NCBI GenBank assembly: GCA_003342895.1
Contig: PTFA01000314.1
Span: 558,001 to 622,000 of the forward strand
DNA: 64,000 bases
Direction of reading: 5' to 3'
From: Casuarius casuarius
Taxonomy: Eukaryota; Chordata; Aves; Casuariiformes; Casuariidae
Each line of letters begins with the position of its first letter. Position 1 is the stretch's first letter. Both the position numbers and the translations under genes were made by a program. The notes under the pieces were generated by a model. That model worked only from the letters and a program-made list of their open reading frames with translations. It was not told the DNA's origin and did not search any database. Shown here piece after piece: positions 62,698 through 64,000 of the stretch.

Positions 62698-62750
62698 TCA
62701 GGTGCTTAAAATTAGGTGCTTACTTGAGTACCTTCCTGAATCAGAGCCAC
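62698..62750. repeat. Possible ancient repeat fragment
   Basis: 'caggtgcttaaaattaggtgcttacttgagtaccttcctgaatcagagcc' resembles old sauropsid repeats built on 'taggtgcctaaaattaggcacc..gaatcagggcc'. It contains a direct AGGTGCTTA repeat. The call is tentative. Confidence 0.4.
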
Positions 62751-62873
62751 AGTCAATGAATAATAATTATGTTGATAGCAAATGCAGCAGGAAGTAAACT
62801 GAAGATCATGAGTGTCGGCACCCCATGGCTACACGTTACCAGGCATCTGCACATAATTTTAAGACTTTCTCCT

Positions 62874-62913
62874 CCCCTCACATCCCCCCACATCCCCCCC
62901 TACCCCAGCCCCC
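62874..62913 (-). other. C-rich tract, quadruplex (minus strand) / i-motif (plus strand) candidate
   Basis: Five C runs of 4, 6, 7, 4 and 5 bases are separated by 2-6 bases ('tcacat', 'acat', 'ta', 'ag'). The minus strand therefore has five G-tracts, one more than a quadruplex needs. This is the strongest quadruplex-type motif seen in the window. Confidence 0.75.
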
Positions 62914-64000
62914 TATGCGTTAAAGCTTTTGGCAGAATTCTCCATTCCCCTAAATAAGTGTTGTAGTATATAAATACGTCTAACATCCACTTCTCCATTG
63001 CACTCACTGATTAGGAACTGGAGAGATTTGAGAAGTACTCACAAAGGGCTGACTAAAAAGTCAGGAAAAATGAGAGATTCTCCAAACATGGATTCTCACC
63101 TACTGCTGTTTGTGCTGCAGTGGTTTTTCTGCAACTTTGGATCGTGCCCATAACAGCTTGGCAGATTTTTCTGATGCACTCATTGAACTCGTTTCTTATG
63201 CTGGGGAGCTCCTTTGAGAGATTAAAGGTATTTTTTTAAGTGTCATTCACTAAGTGTTTAACACAAGCAAATATTTTAGAGCTCTGGTTTAATAGCCACA
63301 AATAAATGTAACTGTGGTGTCACTGCACAAAAAGAATCTAGGTGTTCTCTCAATAGAATACAGGAGTAGTTTTCTTCTAGATATTTATAACCGCTATTCT
63401 CTTTAAGTGAAACCTCTTTGTGTTTCATATTAAAAAAAAAAGAAGTTTACATCTTACATTGTGTGTGGACTAAGGTAAAATATATGCACACTGCATTAAG
63501 TGGGCGTATATATTTAATATAACTTTTTACAAGAGTCTTAGGTATGAACCTTCAGCAAAACAGAACAGTAAAAACAAACACTTGTAAGTGATGTACTTTC
63601 CTCTTACCTCTAAGTTTTCACTTCAGAATGAAAAATTAGCAGTGAGGGCAGACAACTTGACTGTGTTTTCTGATAGCAAAAGATAATGTGGAATGCTCTT
63701 GTTCAGGCAAAAAGAGGTTAAAAAGTACCAGATTGTGGCATAATTACCAAATTACGGCATCTAATTTGTAGGTTTAACTTGCTAATTATGTGTGATACAT
63801 GGGTGGCTAAGGGTGAATACCAAGCGCCAGAAGCTTCCTTTTGTCTCTGTAAATTTGTTTTGATTGGTAGGAGGAAGAGGAGAGAATCCGAATCCCCCTT
63901 CACCACAAAGGACTGCATCTTATTCTCTTGTGCCAAACAGCATAAAAAGCAAATACACTGAGTAGGGGGTGATTTGTTCTTTTTAATAGAAATAGAGGGG
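62914..64000. other. Non-coding stretch, no gene recognised
   Basis: AT-leaning unique sequence with an A10 run at about 63431-63440. No gene, repeat family or RNA was recognised up to the window end. Confidence 0.55.

Larger units (their letters stand above)
58146..62873. other. Non-coding stretch, no gene recognised
   Basis: GC-leaning around 58900-59350 and 60480-61060, where open frames of up to about 156 codons occur without recognisable domains. It includes the octamer/quadruplex patch at 60.1 kb and the AT-rich block at 61.6-62.45 kb, both listed separately, and an old-repeat-like phrase at 62698. Confidence 0.55.

Noticed and set aside
1..64000. CRISPR arrays, operons, prophage or other prokaryotic systems
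   Set aside because: No regularly spaced repeats, no dense gene packing and no ribosome-binding-site/start pairs. The content is clearly vertebrate.

Overview
This 64 kb window is vertebrate nuclear DNA and contains no gene that I can support. It looks like avian sequence, or at least another sauropsid. The evidence is a set of decayed CR1-superfamily LINE fragments, one solo LTR that resembles avian ERV-L LTRs, an old MIR-type SINE, and several short palindromic repeats of the kind common in birds, crocodilians and turtles. Recognisable repeats are sparse, which also suits a bird. No open reading frame is longer than about 180 codons, and none shows a domain, a homologous motif or a credible splice structure. 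The region reads as a gene desert or the inside of a very large intron.

Layout. 1-8.5 kb: unique sequence with a minus-strand CR1 fragment near 1.9-2.3 kb, an AT-rich conserved-looking block near 3.55 kb and an (AT)n/poly-T tract at 7.0 kb. 8.55-9.29 kb: a solo LTR on the minus strand with a TATA-like box, a polyadenylation signal and an internal 52-bp duplication. 9.3-30 kb: unique sequence with a G-quadruplex motif at 15.2 kb, homopurine and homopyrimidine tracts, a (GCA)6 repeat and AT-rich enhancer-like blocks. 30.2-33.3 kb: a cluster of palindromic MITE-like repeats and a perfect hairpin. 36.8-37.3, 40.1-40.4 and 44.1-44.2 kb: three more CR1 remnants, one of which keeps a decayed reverse transcriptase motif. 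48.5-51.6 kb: one palindromic repeat plus long AT-rich stretches with many homeodomain-type TAAT cores. 53.9 kb: a MIR SINE. 54.76 kb: a poly-A/GA tract holding an undetermined base and bracketed by a 9-bp inverted repeat. 55.8-58.1 kb: a further palindromic repeat and an L2/CR1-like tail. 60.1 kb: two helically phased octamer (ATGCAAAT) sites next to a CpG-bearing, G-quadruplex-forming patch. 61.6-62.5 kb: an AT-rich block that looks like a conserved non-coding element, followed by a C-rich quadruplex/i-motif tract at 62.9 kb.

No genes interact here. If the window has a function it is probably cis-regulatory, and the best candidates are 49.4-51.6, 60.06-60.25 and 61.6-62.45 kb. I found nothing that resembles a new multi-gene system. 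Repeat assignments rest on remembered family consensus patterns, not on a database search, and regulatory calls rest on composition and motifs only.
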